NCBI GenBank assembly: GCA_024291935.2
Contig: CM044316.1
Location: forward strand, 69,642,501 to 69,706,500
Direction: 5' to 3'
DNA length: 64,000 nt
Origin: Okapia johnstoni
Taxonomy: Eukaryota > Chordata > Mammalia > Artiodactyla > Giraffidae
The position numbers were made by a program, and so were the translations under genes. Of the stretch, positions 32,006 to 44,195 are shown in pieces. Numbering within the stretch: position 1 is the stretch's first letter; every line of letters starts with the position of its first letter. The notes under the pieces are model-generated. The model was not told where the DNA came from, ran no database searches, and worked only from the letters and a program-made list of their open reading frames with translations.

Positions 32006-34679
32006 TGGTTGATTAAGCAGAATTTGGAAATTCTACTAGCTACAGTGTCCGGGTAATGTAGGTAACATAAATGGATAAAGTTAGTTCCATATGAGATGAA
32101 AACAGTAGCTAACACTTAGCCAGAGATTTATGCAATCATTTGGACCACCGAAGTGAGCTAGGATCCTGGCTGACTGGAGAATTAGTGCCTCACTTCATCC
32201 AACTGTTGTGTCTGAGTGGATGACGGTGCCACGTCTTGTGTTTTGCAGTACAAGAATGCAGATTTGTGTTAATGTATGAAGTCTTTTAAGTTTGAATCAT
32301 TAAAAGTAAAATTAAATGTATTAATACAGTACAAGGTACAGACAAAATTTAAGCCATCTTAAGTCCCTTTTCAGTACACAAAATGCTGGTTTATGGCCTC
32401 TCCTCTTTGGATTTCTGAAAACTTTGCTCCATCTAGAGGAGTAAGAGTCATTCTTTCCACTGGTGGGAGAAATCAGTGGAAGGACCAGGAATGTTCAGAT
32501 GTTCATAACTTACATGGGAAATAGCACCTCAATAAAACCTCAGTTAATACTATATTACGTAGAAATTGTTGTATTACAAGTTTTCATCAAGTGGTGGTAA
32601 CTTTGAGATGCTCCGGTGATGAAAAGTTTTTGCAAACTGATTCTCTTTCCTCATGAGTCTGTACAGGTAAAACTCACTGCCAAGACAAGTGAATAGCATT
32701 TAATTAATCCACGTTATTTGTGAAGCAAATCTAGGTGTAAAGTTGGCTGACAGACTTACCACACTAGAACTTTTCTGTCTATCTCTGTTCCAGCCATATC
32801 TCTGTTCATTTTGGTAGAAAGGTGTTAAAAGGAGTTTATATTTTTTTTCAAATAAGTGACTTCTAAAAATATGCTATAGCTTTTGCTATATGCTTGAATC
32901 AATTATATGTGCATATTTGTGACATTTACTTTACCTGTTGTATGTCTTTTAACATTAGGTTTTCAGGCTATTTTTTTCTTCATAATAAATTAACTTATTA
33001 CTCTTCATGACATGCAAGATGGACTGTGATGTTAAAGAATAATGTTTTCTAATTATCATTGACATTTGCAGAGAAGATTAAAATTTAATAAAATTAATTG
33101 TCCATCCTTGAATGGCTCACTTTGTAGTTAATCATAGAACTCTGATTTCTTCTACTCATATGAAAACTTCAGAGTTCTTATGTCTTATTAATATCCATAA
33201 TGAACCCGGCACTTAGAAAAAGAGTTTTTTTCCCCCTGTTGACATGGTTAATATATTCTAAGCAAAAAAGTATTGATTTTGAAAGGAAATTCTGCAGTTG
33301 TGACTTTCCAACTGAAATATTTAGAGGTAACTTCGCCTACCTTATTAGGGAGCCTAACTTCTGGAGGTTATGTCAGATGGCAAGGAATGGACCCTCCTCA
33401 CCGAGGTACATCTCTAGTAATATAATTTGAAGTGCTAGGGCCCCTTGCATCCATTTCTGAATCTATTATTAGTTGATTAAATTAACTGGCTGGATCAGTA
33501 CAGTGAGAAGAGATGCAGTAATGATATTATAGAATTAGTATGCTATGATGAATTGTCAGGAGAAGTAGCTGTGACAGCCCTGTGGCCATATGCACTTAGC
33601 CGTGCAATTTATAGTCATTTGGAGAGCCAAGGACTTTTCAGTTTGGGTTAGGAAATTTGTTCCTGCTTCTGACATAGTTTGAGGGATATGTGTGTCAGAG
33701 TGATGGGGGTGCTTCATGGCAATCCAGGAAGAAATCGAGTCTCTGTTTTTAGACTCTGGCATTTGGGTAATTTTCAGAGAATGAACCATAGTACATGGAT
33801 GTCTTTATTGTAACAGTGCCAATTCCTTTAAACAGATTTATATGATAGTGCAGTTTCTTTATGGTTGCAGAAGATAATGTGACTTTGGGTAAGATAAAAG
33901 TAAATGCAATCTGGTATCACAATTGCCCTGCTTATGGAACACTGTAAATTCTCATCTCTGTATTACATTTACAGCAATCCTGAGAACATTACTGGGTTGT
34001 TTTGAGTTAGATACATTTGGGACTCCTAATTGCAAGGAGTTTTTAAGCAACTTAAAATATAACATTACTTTTTTGTTTCTGTTTTTGCTTTGCAACTGTT
34101 TACAAAATAAACGAACTGTCAGATGCCTCTGAAAGACATATGATGACAGTGGTTGGCAACACAGATACTGGCACAACACCACATTAGGCCAAATTTACTG
34201 CAGGATTCCCCAAACATGCACAACTATGAAGTCGCCTCAGTACTGTAGTCGCATGAGCATTATTCCCTGGCTGTGTTTGTGTTGTTTTCATTTTAATGAT
34301 TACTGAGCGTGAGTTCAGGAGCACGGTGGAAATGGGTAGTGACATTCTTACTACAAACCAGATTCATGCAGAGAACTACTGTCTTTCTCTCAGTATGCGA
34401 TAGAGATTTATGTGTAATTGATTCCTTGTATTTCTCAAGCAGGATTGTCATTTCATCCCAAAACAAAGCATGGGAGTAGTTTTTTCTTTCCTTAACATAG
34501 TCATTGTTTCCATCCATTGCTAAATTGATTGTGAAACTTCAAAGCAAATCGAAAAGAAAATGTGGTTTAGTATTGTAATATATACCTTACCCCCTTCACC
34601 TTGTCCCAAACTTTAGTTACCCGGGATTACAAATATAGAAGCGCTGCTTGATAACCCTATCAGTCGGGTTACTTCCCTT
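32006..34679. other. Stretch with no recognised element
   Basis: About 2.7 kb of unique-looking AT-rich DNA. Open frames here (for example 33200-33430 plus, 33556-33789 minus) have no domains or splice context that I can recognise. Confidence 0.4.
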
Positions 34680-35160
34680 TGAAGCTAATAGGAGGACACC
34701 TATCAGGTCCTCCCTTTTGTCAGTGTCACCGGTTTTCTTCCAGCTCCCTGAAGCCCTTATCTGGGAGTTCTTTTGAACTCTCCTCTTCACCTTCCATGTC
34801 CAGTTTATCACCAACACCTGCTGATTCTTTCTCAACAGAGCCTCTTGGATCCCCCTTCTTATCCATTTCTAGAGCCCCCATCCCTGTCCCCTTCCATCAT
34901 CCTGCATGTGGAGAACCGTGGCACTCTCCCACTTCATCTCCCTGCCACCTCTCTCCCCATGCCAGGAGAGCCTATATATACCCCGCTGCCAGATGGACCT
35001 CTTAAATATTGATTATATCCATTCACATTGCCTCCCCGTGGCACTGAGCCTTTTGCTTATTCTCATTTCAGCCTAAGGATCATAGGCACTTTTTTCCTTG
35101 CCTTCTCTCTTCCCCTTTCCTTACACACATCATTGGCCAATTATATTTGTCATTTGTAGT
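34680..35160 (+). mobile_element. L2 LINE fragment, sense
   Basis: Sense L2 text: ACCAACACCTGCTGATTCTT, CTTATCCATTTCTAGAGCCC, CCCGCTGCCAGATGGACCTC and ACATTGCCTCCCCGTGGCAC, typical of the L2 region before the 3' end. The C-rich 108-codon plus-strand frame is L2 text, not a gene. Confidence 0.72.
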
Positions 35161-35168
35161 TTTTTTTT

Positions 35169-35191
35169 AGCCAGGCACTATGCTAAGTGCT
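35169..35191 (-). mobile_element. MIR SINE, antisense, part 1
   Basis: AGCCAGGCACTATGCTAAGT is the antisense MIR 3' end. It is cut by a Bov-A2 and continues at 35486. The last 12 bases are the target duplication. Confidence 0.82.
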
Positions 35192-35473
35192 CGGAGAAGG
35201 CAATGGCACCCCACTCCAGTACTCTTGCCTGGAAAATCCCATGGACAGAGGAGCCTGGTAGGCTACAGTCCATGGGGTCGCCAAGAGTCGGACACGACTG
35301 AGCGACTTCACTTTCACTTTTCCCTTTCATGCACTGAAGAAGGAAATGGCAACCCACTCCAATGTTCTTGCCTGGAGAATCCCAAGGACAGGGGAGCCTG
35401 GTGGGCTGCTGTCTACGGGGTCACACAGAGTCGGACACGACTGAAGAGACTTAGCAGCAGCAGCAGCAGCAGC
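35192..35473 (+). mobile_element. Bov-A2 SINE with (AGC)n tail, inside MIR
   Basis: Two Bov-A units joined by the CACTTTCACTTTTCCCTTTC linker and ending in about six AGC repeats. ATGCTAAGTGCT flanks it exactly at 35180-35191 and 35474-35485. Low divergence suggests a young copy. Confidence 0.96.
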
Positions 35474-35675
35474 ATGCTAAGTGCTTTCCATGCATTATCT
35501 AGTTTAAGACTTACAGCATTCTCACAAGATAAGTGAAATGGTTCCCTTTCTATAATCAAAGAAACAGAGGCTCAGAAATGTGAAACAGCTGGCTATCAGT
35601 ATAGAGCTATAAGAGGTAAAGCTGGGCACCAACTATGCACTTCTGCCTTTGCAATGATGCAGTCAGGCAGCCTGC
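35474..35675 (-). mobile_element. MIR SINE, antisense, part 2
   Basis: ATGCTAAGTGCTTTCCATGC, then AAGAAACAGAGGCTCAGAAA, AAACAGCTGGCTATCAGTAT and GGTAAAGCTGGGCACC are in the normal antisense MIR order. Confidence 0.82.
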
Positions 35676-35752
35676 AACACTGGTACCTTTGATGATGTGG
35701 CTGTACTTCCACTACCTTTGGGTGAGTTTGCATTTTGTAAAATAAATTTATA

Positions 35753-35958
35753 GAGCTTACTAGTTGGTACAGTGGTAAAGAAACCACTTGCCAATGCAGG
35801 AGATGCAGGCTTGGTCCTTGGGTCAGAAAGATCCCCTGGAGAAGGAATTAGCAACCCACTCCAGTATTCTTGCCTGGGAAATCCCATGAATAGAGGAGCC
35901 TGGCAGCCTGCAGTCTATATGTGGTTACAGTCAGACATAACTTATAGAGTGAGCATGC
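35753..35958 (+). mobile_element. Bov-tA SINE
   Basis: A Bov-tA with a diverged head (AGTGGTAAAGAAACCACTTG) and a Bov-A unit (CCACTCCAGTATTCTTGCCT). AAATAAATTTATA flanks it exactly at 35740-35752 and 35959-35971. It is more decayed than the Bov-A2 nearby, so probably older. Confidence 0.93.
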
Positions 35959-36271
35959 AAATAAATTTATATGAAGATATTTCTAAAAGACACGCCTGCA
36001 AACACACACTGATGCCATAGTTTGTAAACCTTGGATCACTTTTATTTCCTTCCTTAATTCATGTTTTATTTTAAAATGCTTTCTCTCTTCTTTAGGACAT
36101 GAGAGAGTAGGTACTTGCTGATTTCATCAGGATTTAAAAGCAAAGATTGTATGGACAGAGAGGATTTGATATATTTCTAGAGTTTCTTTTTACATGTAAT
36201 GGCACACCTAGAGTGTCTTTTCACAGAGGGCATCCACTTCTGCATTTGACGTATAATGTTTTCTGTGGTTG

Positions 36272-36482
36272 AAAAAAAGTGAAAGTGAAGTCATGTCTGA
36301 CTCTTTGTGACCCCATGGACTGTAGCCTACCAGGCTTCTCCATCCATGGGATTTTCCAGGCAAGAGTACTGGAGTGGGTTGCCATTTCCTTCTCCAGAGG
36401 ATCTTCCTGACACAAGGATTGCACCCGTGTCTCCCACATTGTAGGCAGACGGTTTACCATCTGAGCCACAAGGGGAGTCCTG
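36272..36482 (-). mobile_element. Bov-tA SINE, antisense
   Basis: Antisense Bov-A (GACTCTTTGTGACCCCATGG, then TTTTCCAGGCAAGAGTACTG) is followed by the antisense tRNA-like head (ACGGTTTACCATCTGAGCCA). I saw no clear target duplication. Confidence 0.94.
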
Positions 36483-38689
36483 TGATCACGGCAGCAGATG
36501 ATATAAAGTAAATAAAAGCCCATGCATGTCATTCTAAAGCATTGTAGGAAGGAAATGGGAAGTAAAAGAGGACAGTACAGCTGAGAGATTCTCTGACTAA
36601 AACATTTGAGGCTTCCACTGGGGAAGACAGTGTGTTAAATGGGTCCAGGGAATTTCAAAGAAACAAGGTCTTCTATTAGGACTTGGGAATAGAGGTCACT
36701 TCTTAAGATGGGCTTCAAGGCCTCCTCAGGTCTCAGACGGCCTTCAGGTCTCCTGAAGCATGGATGGGACTCCAAAGTGCATATACTTAATAGTCATTTT
36801 TTTCTGATAATTCATGTCCCTCATTCCCTTTGTGCACATTCAGAGACTGACCCTGCTTTTCCTTTGACACTTCTATTTTTATTTTTACTGCATTGATTTG
36901 CATTGGACAATGTGTCAGTTAGTGTTTGTGCTTGTCTGTGTGCTGCCTAGTCTCCCTCCCCACCAAATTAAACTGCTTTGTAGAGACACAGAGAATCAAA
37001 ATATTTTCCATTCTTTCATACAAGATTTTGAACCCACAGTCCCTAATGAAGGTGAACATCCAACACACTAATTGGGTCACTTTGTAAAGATGGCTTTGTT
37101 GCTATATTTTATTTTAATGTTTCCATCTGGTAAACCACAGATTATATTTTCTTCCATTTTGAAACTTAAGAAAGGCAATGTTTTGTAAGCAAACCTCTGA
37201 CCATTTAGCCATATCAGAACAATGAGCAGACTATAAATAGTAACAAATCTGTGACTATTTGGAAGACATGGAGATTTGGATACTTTCAAAATTCTGTGTG
37301 ATTAATGTTGGATTCAATCTGTACTTTTATCTTTTATAACTTTTTTCCCATAAAAATGTTAATATCTATTCTGGAAGGATGAAAATATTAATATTCTTAG
37401 GGTTTGTCTTGTTTGGTTTTGAAAGGTCAACTACAAGGAAATAAAAATTTGTAAAAGCAATTGGTGATGAAGATAATGAGTAAATTATATAATATCCTTT
37501 GTTATTGAGAATGAGTAAAAATCATTATCCTATAAATATTTGTCAATAAATAAACATGCTGTTTTTATAAAGTTATGATTGCTTCTGGGTAATTTAAACT
37601 TTAACATTAAATACAACAAAGCATTTTGGGAAAGTTCAATAATTTGAATAATGTAGAAAACCATGTTAAGCAATCCATACTTATGATTATATATTTAACA
37701 AAATATAAAATAGATCTATATATGAAAGATTATATATACATAAATATAAACATAATAATTTAAATATGTTGATGACTAGGTATCTGAAAAGATAAAGTTT
37801 AATCAGCATCATTTCCTATTTTGCTTGGAGCTCTGAAAAGCCATACTCAGTCAGAATGCCTGAAACAAAGAGATGGCTTTGTTTAAAGTTGCATCATATA
37901 TTTCAGCACATCCCCTGCCTAACATTATGGAAAGTGCATCCATTCAAAAGCCAGACAGACTTAGACTGCAATCTTGAATTTTCACATCACTTTCTCTGCT
38001 TCTTTGGATGAGTTATGTGACTTCTCTTCAGTAAACTATGAATAAAAATGCTTATGTTATAAGACTGAGAAGATTCAAGGAGGGGAAACCCAGGTCTCAT
38101 TAGGACTAAAGTCAGATTAAAAAACAAGTTGCAAGGTAAGAGAGGAAACTCACTCCAAGTTCTACCAAATAGTAAATATTCCAGGACTTTGCAGCAACAG
38201 AGAATGTTTTTTTTAATGGATCAGGTAAGAATTAAGTTAAAACTTGAAGGAAAAATAATAGTCAAAATGGTAAAAGAAAAGAAAGGAAAAGAAAGCCAAA
38301 GAATAGACATTCTTTTTAAGTTCATTTTTAAAGTAAGCAGGTACAAAGATTTACATTTTGCCAAACGTGCTCAGTCACCTAACAAATTGGGACACCAGAG
38401 ACAGGAGCATTTTGCAACCTGAAATGCACATGTCCTTGAAACATAGACATCTAATCGTTGCCCTCTCTGAATAAAATTGTGGGGTGTCAGAGCTTTTGAT
38501 TCGTCTAGAGAATCCTGAAATCCCAGTTTTGAAGAGCCCTCCGATCTCTGAAAATGTTTATTAAATTGTTAAAGCATCCTAAGATCAACTCAGAGAATTG
38601 TGTGAACTCCTGGATGCTTAGTTATTACTATACTGTTGAGGACCATATCACCCTGTAATAAGTGTGACACAAGCATGGTGTAGCTGTTT
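36483..38689. other. Stretch with no recognised element
   Basis: About 2.2 kb of AT-rich DNA without a supported repeat or exon. Confidence 0.4.
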
Positions 38690-39180
38690 TTTCCCTGTTT
38701 TCTGCAGTGGAACCCTGGAAGTTCTGTGACCTCACCTTCTACCAGCTCCTGCGGCACCTCCACCCGCCCTTCCTGGACATATTACCTTTCAATAAGCCAG
38801 ACCACACCAATGTGGAAGGTTTTGCCCTGGCTGTTCTCCCTACCTGGGGTGATCTTCTCCCAGATACCTTCCCATCTAACCTTGTCTCCTGCAAATTCAA
38901 ATGTCAAGGTTATGTACAATTGTAATTCCCTTCCCACCTCTGCTTTACCAAGAGATCATTATCTTTTTTCTATAGTACTATTAATAAAACCTTCTAACCT
39001 ACTATATAACTTATTTATATATCACTGACTTTGCTTATCATCTGTCTCTCCCACTGAAATGTTTTGGGGTAGAAAAAAAATCTTTGTTTTGTCTACTAAT
39101 AAAACTAAAACTGAGTCTTTAGGTTGTATACATTCAAAGCATTTGTTGTGAAACAAAATAAGTGAATGGGTAAATGAACG
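38690..39180 (+). mobile_element. L2 LINE 3' region, sense
   Basis: L2 text: CTGGCTGTTCTCCCTACCTG, AAATTCAAATGTCAAGG, then TCATCTGTCTCTCCCACTGA and an ending like GTGAATGGGTAAATGAACG. The 72-codon frame starting at 38707 is part of it, not a gene. Confidence 0.72.
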
Positions 39181-39337
39181 TATTTTGGTTTAAAGGCCAT
39201 TGTAGAAAAGAATAGACATCCTTTAAAGTTCAAAGCAAAACTAAATTAACCAGAGCAGAGAGGCCTTTCGTTCAAATTTAGGATCAGTGGGGCCAGAGTA
39301 TAAAGAATTGGAAAGGGCTCCTGAAATTGTAAAAAGT

Positions 39338-39459
39338 ATTTTGGGGATCCAGTTAAGCAGTAATAATGTTGATACTAAAAGAGTATTCTCTAGTTAACAT
39401 TTTGGGGATCCAGTTAAGCAGTAATAATGTTGATACTAAAAGAGTATTCTCTAGTTAAC
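39338..39459. repeat. Perfect 61-bp tandem duplication
   Basis: The 61 bases from 39338 to 39398 are repeated without a single difference at 39399-39459, and the match extends by one more base. Neither unit resembles a repeat family. Zero divergence in non-coding DNA implies a very recent event, a population polymorphism or an assembly error. Confidence 0.97.
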
Positions 39460-39854
39460 AAAACTTGCATTTAAAAAAGTACTGTTGACATCTCAAAAGG
39501 AACAGCTTATTTTAGGCCACTGGTCCATGCTTTTCAGTGTATTTTTTCTGACAATGGCAATAAAGATAATTATATTTGAGTGTTAATGGCTGTTTTGCAA
39601 AACATTGTTCAGAGTAGTCACTTATACCAAATTAACATTTTCATTGTGTGTACATTAACCTTGTTCTCAGTCAACTAACTTAAGTGCTTGTTGTAGCTCT
39701 ATTGATCTAGAGATCAGACTAGTCTACATGTGACATATTATGGGGTATCATCCTTAAGGTTTTTAAAGGAGGGTTTTTAAAAGCCCCTCTTTGAAGCTCT
39801 GGAAAGAATGTTAATGAATGTATAAAGATATTCATTGGGCAGTTTAATCTGCTA

Positions 39855-40055
39855 ATCCAGAGCACACACTTTGGAGACCAGTAGTCTGGGTTTAAAAAGG
39901 CTCTCCTACTTTCAGTCGCTCTGTAAACTCCTAGATAGTTCACTGTGGGATTGTTTCCTCATCATAAAATAGAGGTAATGGGAAAATCTGCACATGAAAT
40001 TATTGTGAATATTATGAGCCTGTAAGATAATTTAGCACACTGTTCTCCCAGGAAG
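39855..40055 (+). mobile_element. MIR SINE
   Basis: AGAGCACACACTTTGGAGAC, AGTAGTCTGGGTTTAAA, TTCCTCATCATAAAATAGAG and TATGAGCCTGTAAGATAATT follow the MIR order from head to 3' part. Confidence 0.78.
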
Positions 40056-41023
40056 GTTGAGATAGGGTATACTCATGGCTTTCGTAAGTCATCGTCATAT
40101 CTGTTTGCCATTTGTAATAGTGTTGATGATAGTTTGACAATTAGAACAGTTATTCCGTTCCAGTTGAATGTAACCTAATATCCTAGTTTTAAAAAAGAAT
40201 TATGGCTAGCATTTTCACAATATTCAAAATACTTTAGAAGCCCACAATATGCAGTTCAACATAACAATTTCTCATTTCCAACCAACCAGCATCCCAGGAG
40301 GTCTGTTTAATTCAAGCAAGTCAACATATCCATGACTTCTAAGGTGAGCCTTTAGGAACTTCAATAGCCCTGAGCTAATAGGTAGAAAGCTACCTATCTA
40401 CCTGTTCAAGGGATTTTCATCTGTCTCCCAACCTCTCATATTGCAAAAGGGCTCTGCAGCAATATGTCATCAGGCAGTTTCCCTGTGCGCACTGGAGTGT
40501 TCTCTAGCATGGTTCAATGTTTATTTCACATGTCCCTTCCTTGTGAGAAGACAGTTCCAGGTGGGAAAAAGAGGGAGTTGCTAGGATGCACGCCGCGGAT
40601 AGCAATAGTCTATTTGATGTCCATTTCCAGAAGAAAAATGTAAAGTGGAGTGACTAAAGGCCTTAATGTAAGATGCCCTCTTGAATCTTAACGCATCCAC
40701 ATGAATCCTGATGCCAGGGCTGCAAGGAGCACACTATCAGGGTACAGAAAATGAAGACCTCTGGCTTTCAAGTTTAAATGCCCTGCTCAGCGGGGAGTCC
40801 AGAGAGATTTATTCAACTGAAATGAGCTTATAATCAGGCTTTCATCCAAAGATAAGGAAGGACAACACCCTGTAGTTTTATGATGCATTTTTACCAGGAA
40901 AACACAAATAGATTTCTCTGCATTGGTGAAGTGTTGACTCCTGCTCCTACACAGAATATTTCAAACTGCAATCAGAAAAATTTTCCATGTTAGACCACTT
41001 TGAAGAAAAAGCCACACGTGAAG

Positions 41024-41064
41024 ATATATATATATATATATACACACACATATATATATATATA
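41024..41064. repeat. Compound (TA)n-(CA)n-(TA)n microsatellite
   Basis: A TA run, a short ACACACAC block, then a second TA run. Confidence 0.95.
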
Positions 41065-41550
41065 TGTTTAAGCAATACACAAGAAATACAAATCCTACAT
41101 GTCTGCATTTGGTTTTATTCAGTTTCTTCTTCTGGCTTGGAGGGTGTTCCTAACACTTGCAGTTATTTAAATAAAATGATTTTAGCATTTTTAGGGGTCA
41201 TAGATATATTTACTTAGTGAATTTAGCTAGCTTGAAAGACATAAATTAACTGCTAATCAGTTCTTAATGAGAGCTGGGTGGCATGATGTTTGTGTGCTTA
41301 TCTGCATGAACATACAGACCAGCCAAGCCACATTTTGGACCCACCATTTGTAAACTGGGTTGATTTTGAAGTGGATAAAATGCATGACTAGATATTGTGT
41401 CCACTGTGAGCTTGGCAGACTGTTGTTTATCACAAGGTTTTAGTGTTCTTAATGAACTGTTAACAAGCTGTCAATTACAATGTTTATGCAAATTAGGGGA
41501 AGAGACATTGAAGGATTGATGTGCCTAGCGTTAAGAATGACTCCTTGAAA

Positions 41551-41636
41551 TATCGTGATATTAATAATTCCTCTTTTAATAACTGTCTTTAATTATCACA
41601 ATGTCAATAATTCCTCTTTTAATAAGTGTCCTTAAA
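41551..41636. repeat. 43-bp imperfect tandem duplication
   Basis: Two 43-base units starting TATCGTGATA and TATCACAATG share the exact core AATAATTCCTCTTTTAATA. About 35 of 43 positions agree, so it is much older than the 61-bp duplication. Confidence 0.88.
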
Positions 41637-42763
41637 CATCTGCTCCCCTTTATCACTGAACCTCTTCCAAGATGTGGGCAATGGGAAAAGGAGAGCCCAC
41701 ACCTTCTTAGGGGATGTGCACAGAGAACAGGACAGATCTACCTATAGGAATAGTTTGCTCTGTTGTTAGTCATCCTGGAATCATTTTCATTCAGCCTCAG
41801 CCATGAGTGAAGTCAAGCCTGTGTTCTGAAATTCAACAGTAACTATTTTTTGATTCTCTTGTGGGACTTATATTTTCCCTTTCTTCCCATTGGGAGATGT
41901 TCATGATGGTAAAAGCACTCCTTTCCTGGCCCCTGCTCCTTAAACATCCCACAGTGACATCAGCTGTCCTGAATCCCACATCTCTTTGCGGTCCTCGAGA
42001 TCATCTCTTTAAAACAAATCCCTTTAATGGTTGTGAATTGTCAAATTAAAAATATTTCTTTCAAAAATCTGCTTCTCTACCTATACTCTGGAAGAAATGT
42101 ACTATTTGTGATCAGTTACATCCACTAATTCTATCTTGCTTATTGATTTTTTTAATTTTAAATGCTCTTGAATTTGTTGGCCTAATACACGCCCATGCAT
42201 CCTTCAAGGACCTACAAAACTCTTGTATTTCTCTGTAGTTCTTTTTATCTCCTCCCCTATGCAGAGTACTCAGTCCCTTTTTGCAGTGGCCTACAGAGTA
42301 CCGTAAACAAATGAAGCACCTTCCACCATCGCCAACCCCCACCTCTTCATCCCTCCCTCACACACAAATACGTGAGCTCCTTCAGAATCCAGCCTGCCTT
42401 GTAGTCATCTTCATGAGTCATGTTTTTCAACTTTAGAAAAGAGCCACCTCATGACACCTTTGAAGAAATTATCCTCAGACATATGTTTTATAATAAAACT
42501 AAAGTTGCTAAATGGTTCCCAATATTTATAAGGATAATAATTTTGCTGTAGTCTCATCACTTTTATTTTTAATTGTTATGATAAGAATTCTATCCAGATG
42601 GTGATAATGAGAAAGTAAGCCTTTAAGAATGCTTCACCTCACAGTACAATTAAAGCAGACATCTTCTAAAGGTTCTTAATATTCCCCCCAGAAATGTGAA
42701 ATTACATCTTGTTTTGTTTTGTGAAAGTCATGTTTTGATTACACGAAATTGGTATTTTACGTG

Positions 42764-42781
42764 AAAAAAAAAAAAAAAAAA
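42764..42781. repeat. Poly-A run (18)
   Basis: Eighteen A residues with no recognisable retroelement body on either side. Confidence 0.9.
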
Positions 42782-43082
42782 CTCTGTTCAGCTCTGAGCA
42801 TGGAGTCTTGTGCACTTGTTAGATATTACTTATTCCAAAATTATTGAAAATGTTATTCTTGTAGTTTTTTTTTTTTTTAACCTCATACTCTCAGCTCTGG
42901 GATTTATAATGTTTCATAAAGGAAGTATCATAATCTACAGAAAAAATCATGCATTCATATCTAGTTGAAATGATGGATTAAGCTGTTTTATTATAAGTAT
43001 ATAAAAAATGCAATAAATATTTGCCAATGAAATGTAGTTATCATAAGGTTTTGCACAGTGCAATTACATGCTAATGTCCAAG

Positions 43083-43205
43083 AGGAATATGGATGGCTTT
43101 ATATGTTTGGTTTTGGTACCTGCTCTGCAGTTTGAGAAATTTATTTGTAAGTGTTGAAAATGTAAATAAGAGAGTTTCAATTGTCTATGAGTTATTTCTA
43201 AATAC
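43083..43205. repeat. Local dispersed duplication, copy A
   Basis: This block recurs in the same orientation 990 bases downstream at 44073-44195. Shared parts include GGCTTTATATGTTT, TTTATTTGTAAGTGTTGAAA and GTTATTTCTAAATAC (ATTATTTCTAAATAC in copy B). Identity is roughly 85-88% by eye. I do not recognise it as a known repeat. Confidence 0.88.
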
Positions 43206-43477
43206 CACTTAACTCCTCCCAAGACAGATGAGGGCAGTATAAAACTGTAATTCTGATGACTGATAAAACAAGCCTGGCAATCAAAGGCAATCAGAATCCA
43301 ATAAGCTGACAGAGAAAAAGTGAATCAGTCTTTTGAGAAGCAGGGGGGCTTGATGGAGTGGGTTGAGCTCTGAGGTCAACAAGCACCTTGATCACTTTTA
43401 GGGTCTTCATGCCTTCATCTAGAAGTGGTGGAGAATCATGCCCAGCTCCTTGTATAACCCTATGGGTGAAATAGGCT

Positions 43478-43600
43478 AATGATAATAAACAAGTAACACC
43501 CGCTCAGTGCTTGCTGTGTGCCAGGCACTGGTCTCTGCACACTTCAGTGTCTGTATTGTCAGCTCTACGTAACATTCGTTTGAGATGTTTAGATGTAGGT
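43478..43600 (-). mobile_element. MIR SINE fragment, antisense
   Basis: GCTCAGTGCTTGCTGTGTGC, then CAGGCACTGGTCTCTGCACA, is the antisense MIR/L2 3' end. Confidence 0.68.
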
Positions 43601-43734
43601 TCTTGTTTTGTATTCCCCTTGGACATGTTCAAATTACCTTCCTGAGCATTTGTTCAGTTTATGTAGACATAAGATAACGGATCAAGTGTTATATTCCTTT
43701 AGTCCTTAATTCTTTGGGACTATTAGTTCGTCTC

Positions 43735-43885
43735 TCTACATCACAGTCTCCTCAACTGGAAAATAGTGGTGGCTGCTGCTCCAGATGGTGATGTGTGCTT
43801 CTCAGGGCTGTTGTGAAGGTGAAGGGAGATCTTACCTGTGAAGTACTTTAGCACAGTGCCTGTCATCTATTACTGTTAGTTGCAC
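43735..43885 (+). mobile_element. MIR SINE fragment
   Basis: CAGTCTCCTCAACTGGAAAA, then GGGCTGTTGTGAAGGTGAAG and TTTAGCACAGTGCCTGTCAT, match the MIR 3' half. Confidence 0.75.
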
Positions 43886-44072
43886 AGCCCCGTTATTATT
43901 ATTGTACTAGCATTAAGGGTCATGCGATCTTTAGAAACCCCTCTGTGTATGAGAGATCAATAGGAGGAACTGGGATGTTTCATGGCTAATCATTTTTGCA
44001 CATATCACATTCCCCTCATTTCTTTTTATTAGACTCGCAATCTTAGAACTCTACCTTTCATGATACAGGACA

Positions 44073-44195
44073 AGGAATAAGGGTGGCTTTATATGTTTAG
44101 TTAGGATAACTACTCTGCAGTTTGAAAAATTTATTTGTAAGTGTTGAAAATGTAAATAGGAGAGCTTCAAGTATCTATGAATTATTTCTAAATAC
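44073..44195. repeat. Local dispersed duplication, copy B
   Basis: Second copy of the block at 43083-43205, same orientation. Differences are scattered substitutions with no net length change, so the spacing is a constant 990 bases. Confidence 0.88.

Larger units (their letters stand above)
40056..43082. other. Long stretch with no recognised interspersed repeat
   Basis: About 3 kb in which I can name only simple repeats and a small tandem copy (listed separately). Less AT-rich islands occur near 40550-40850. A perfect octamer ATGCAAAT is at 41486-41493. No exon is supported. Confidence 0.4.

Noticed and set aside
34679..35012. 108-codon Pro/Ser-rich plus-strand frame
   Set aside because: It follows L2 consensus text and lacks any domain; the composition is that of C-rich L2 DNA.
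38690..38930. Possible coding exon starting near TTTTCTGCAG at 38700
   Set aside because: An acceptor-like sequence precedes a 72-codon frame, but the text is L2 throughout and continues into the L2 3' end.
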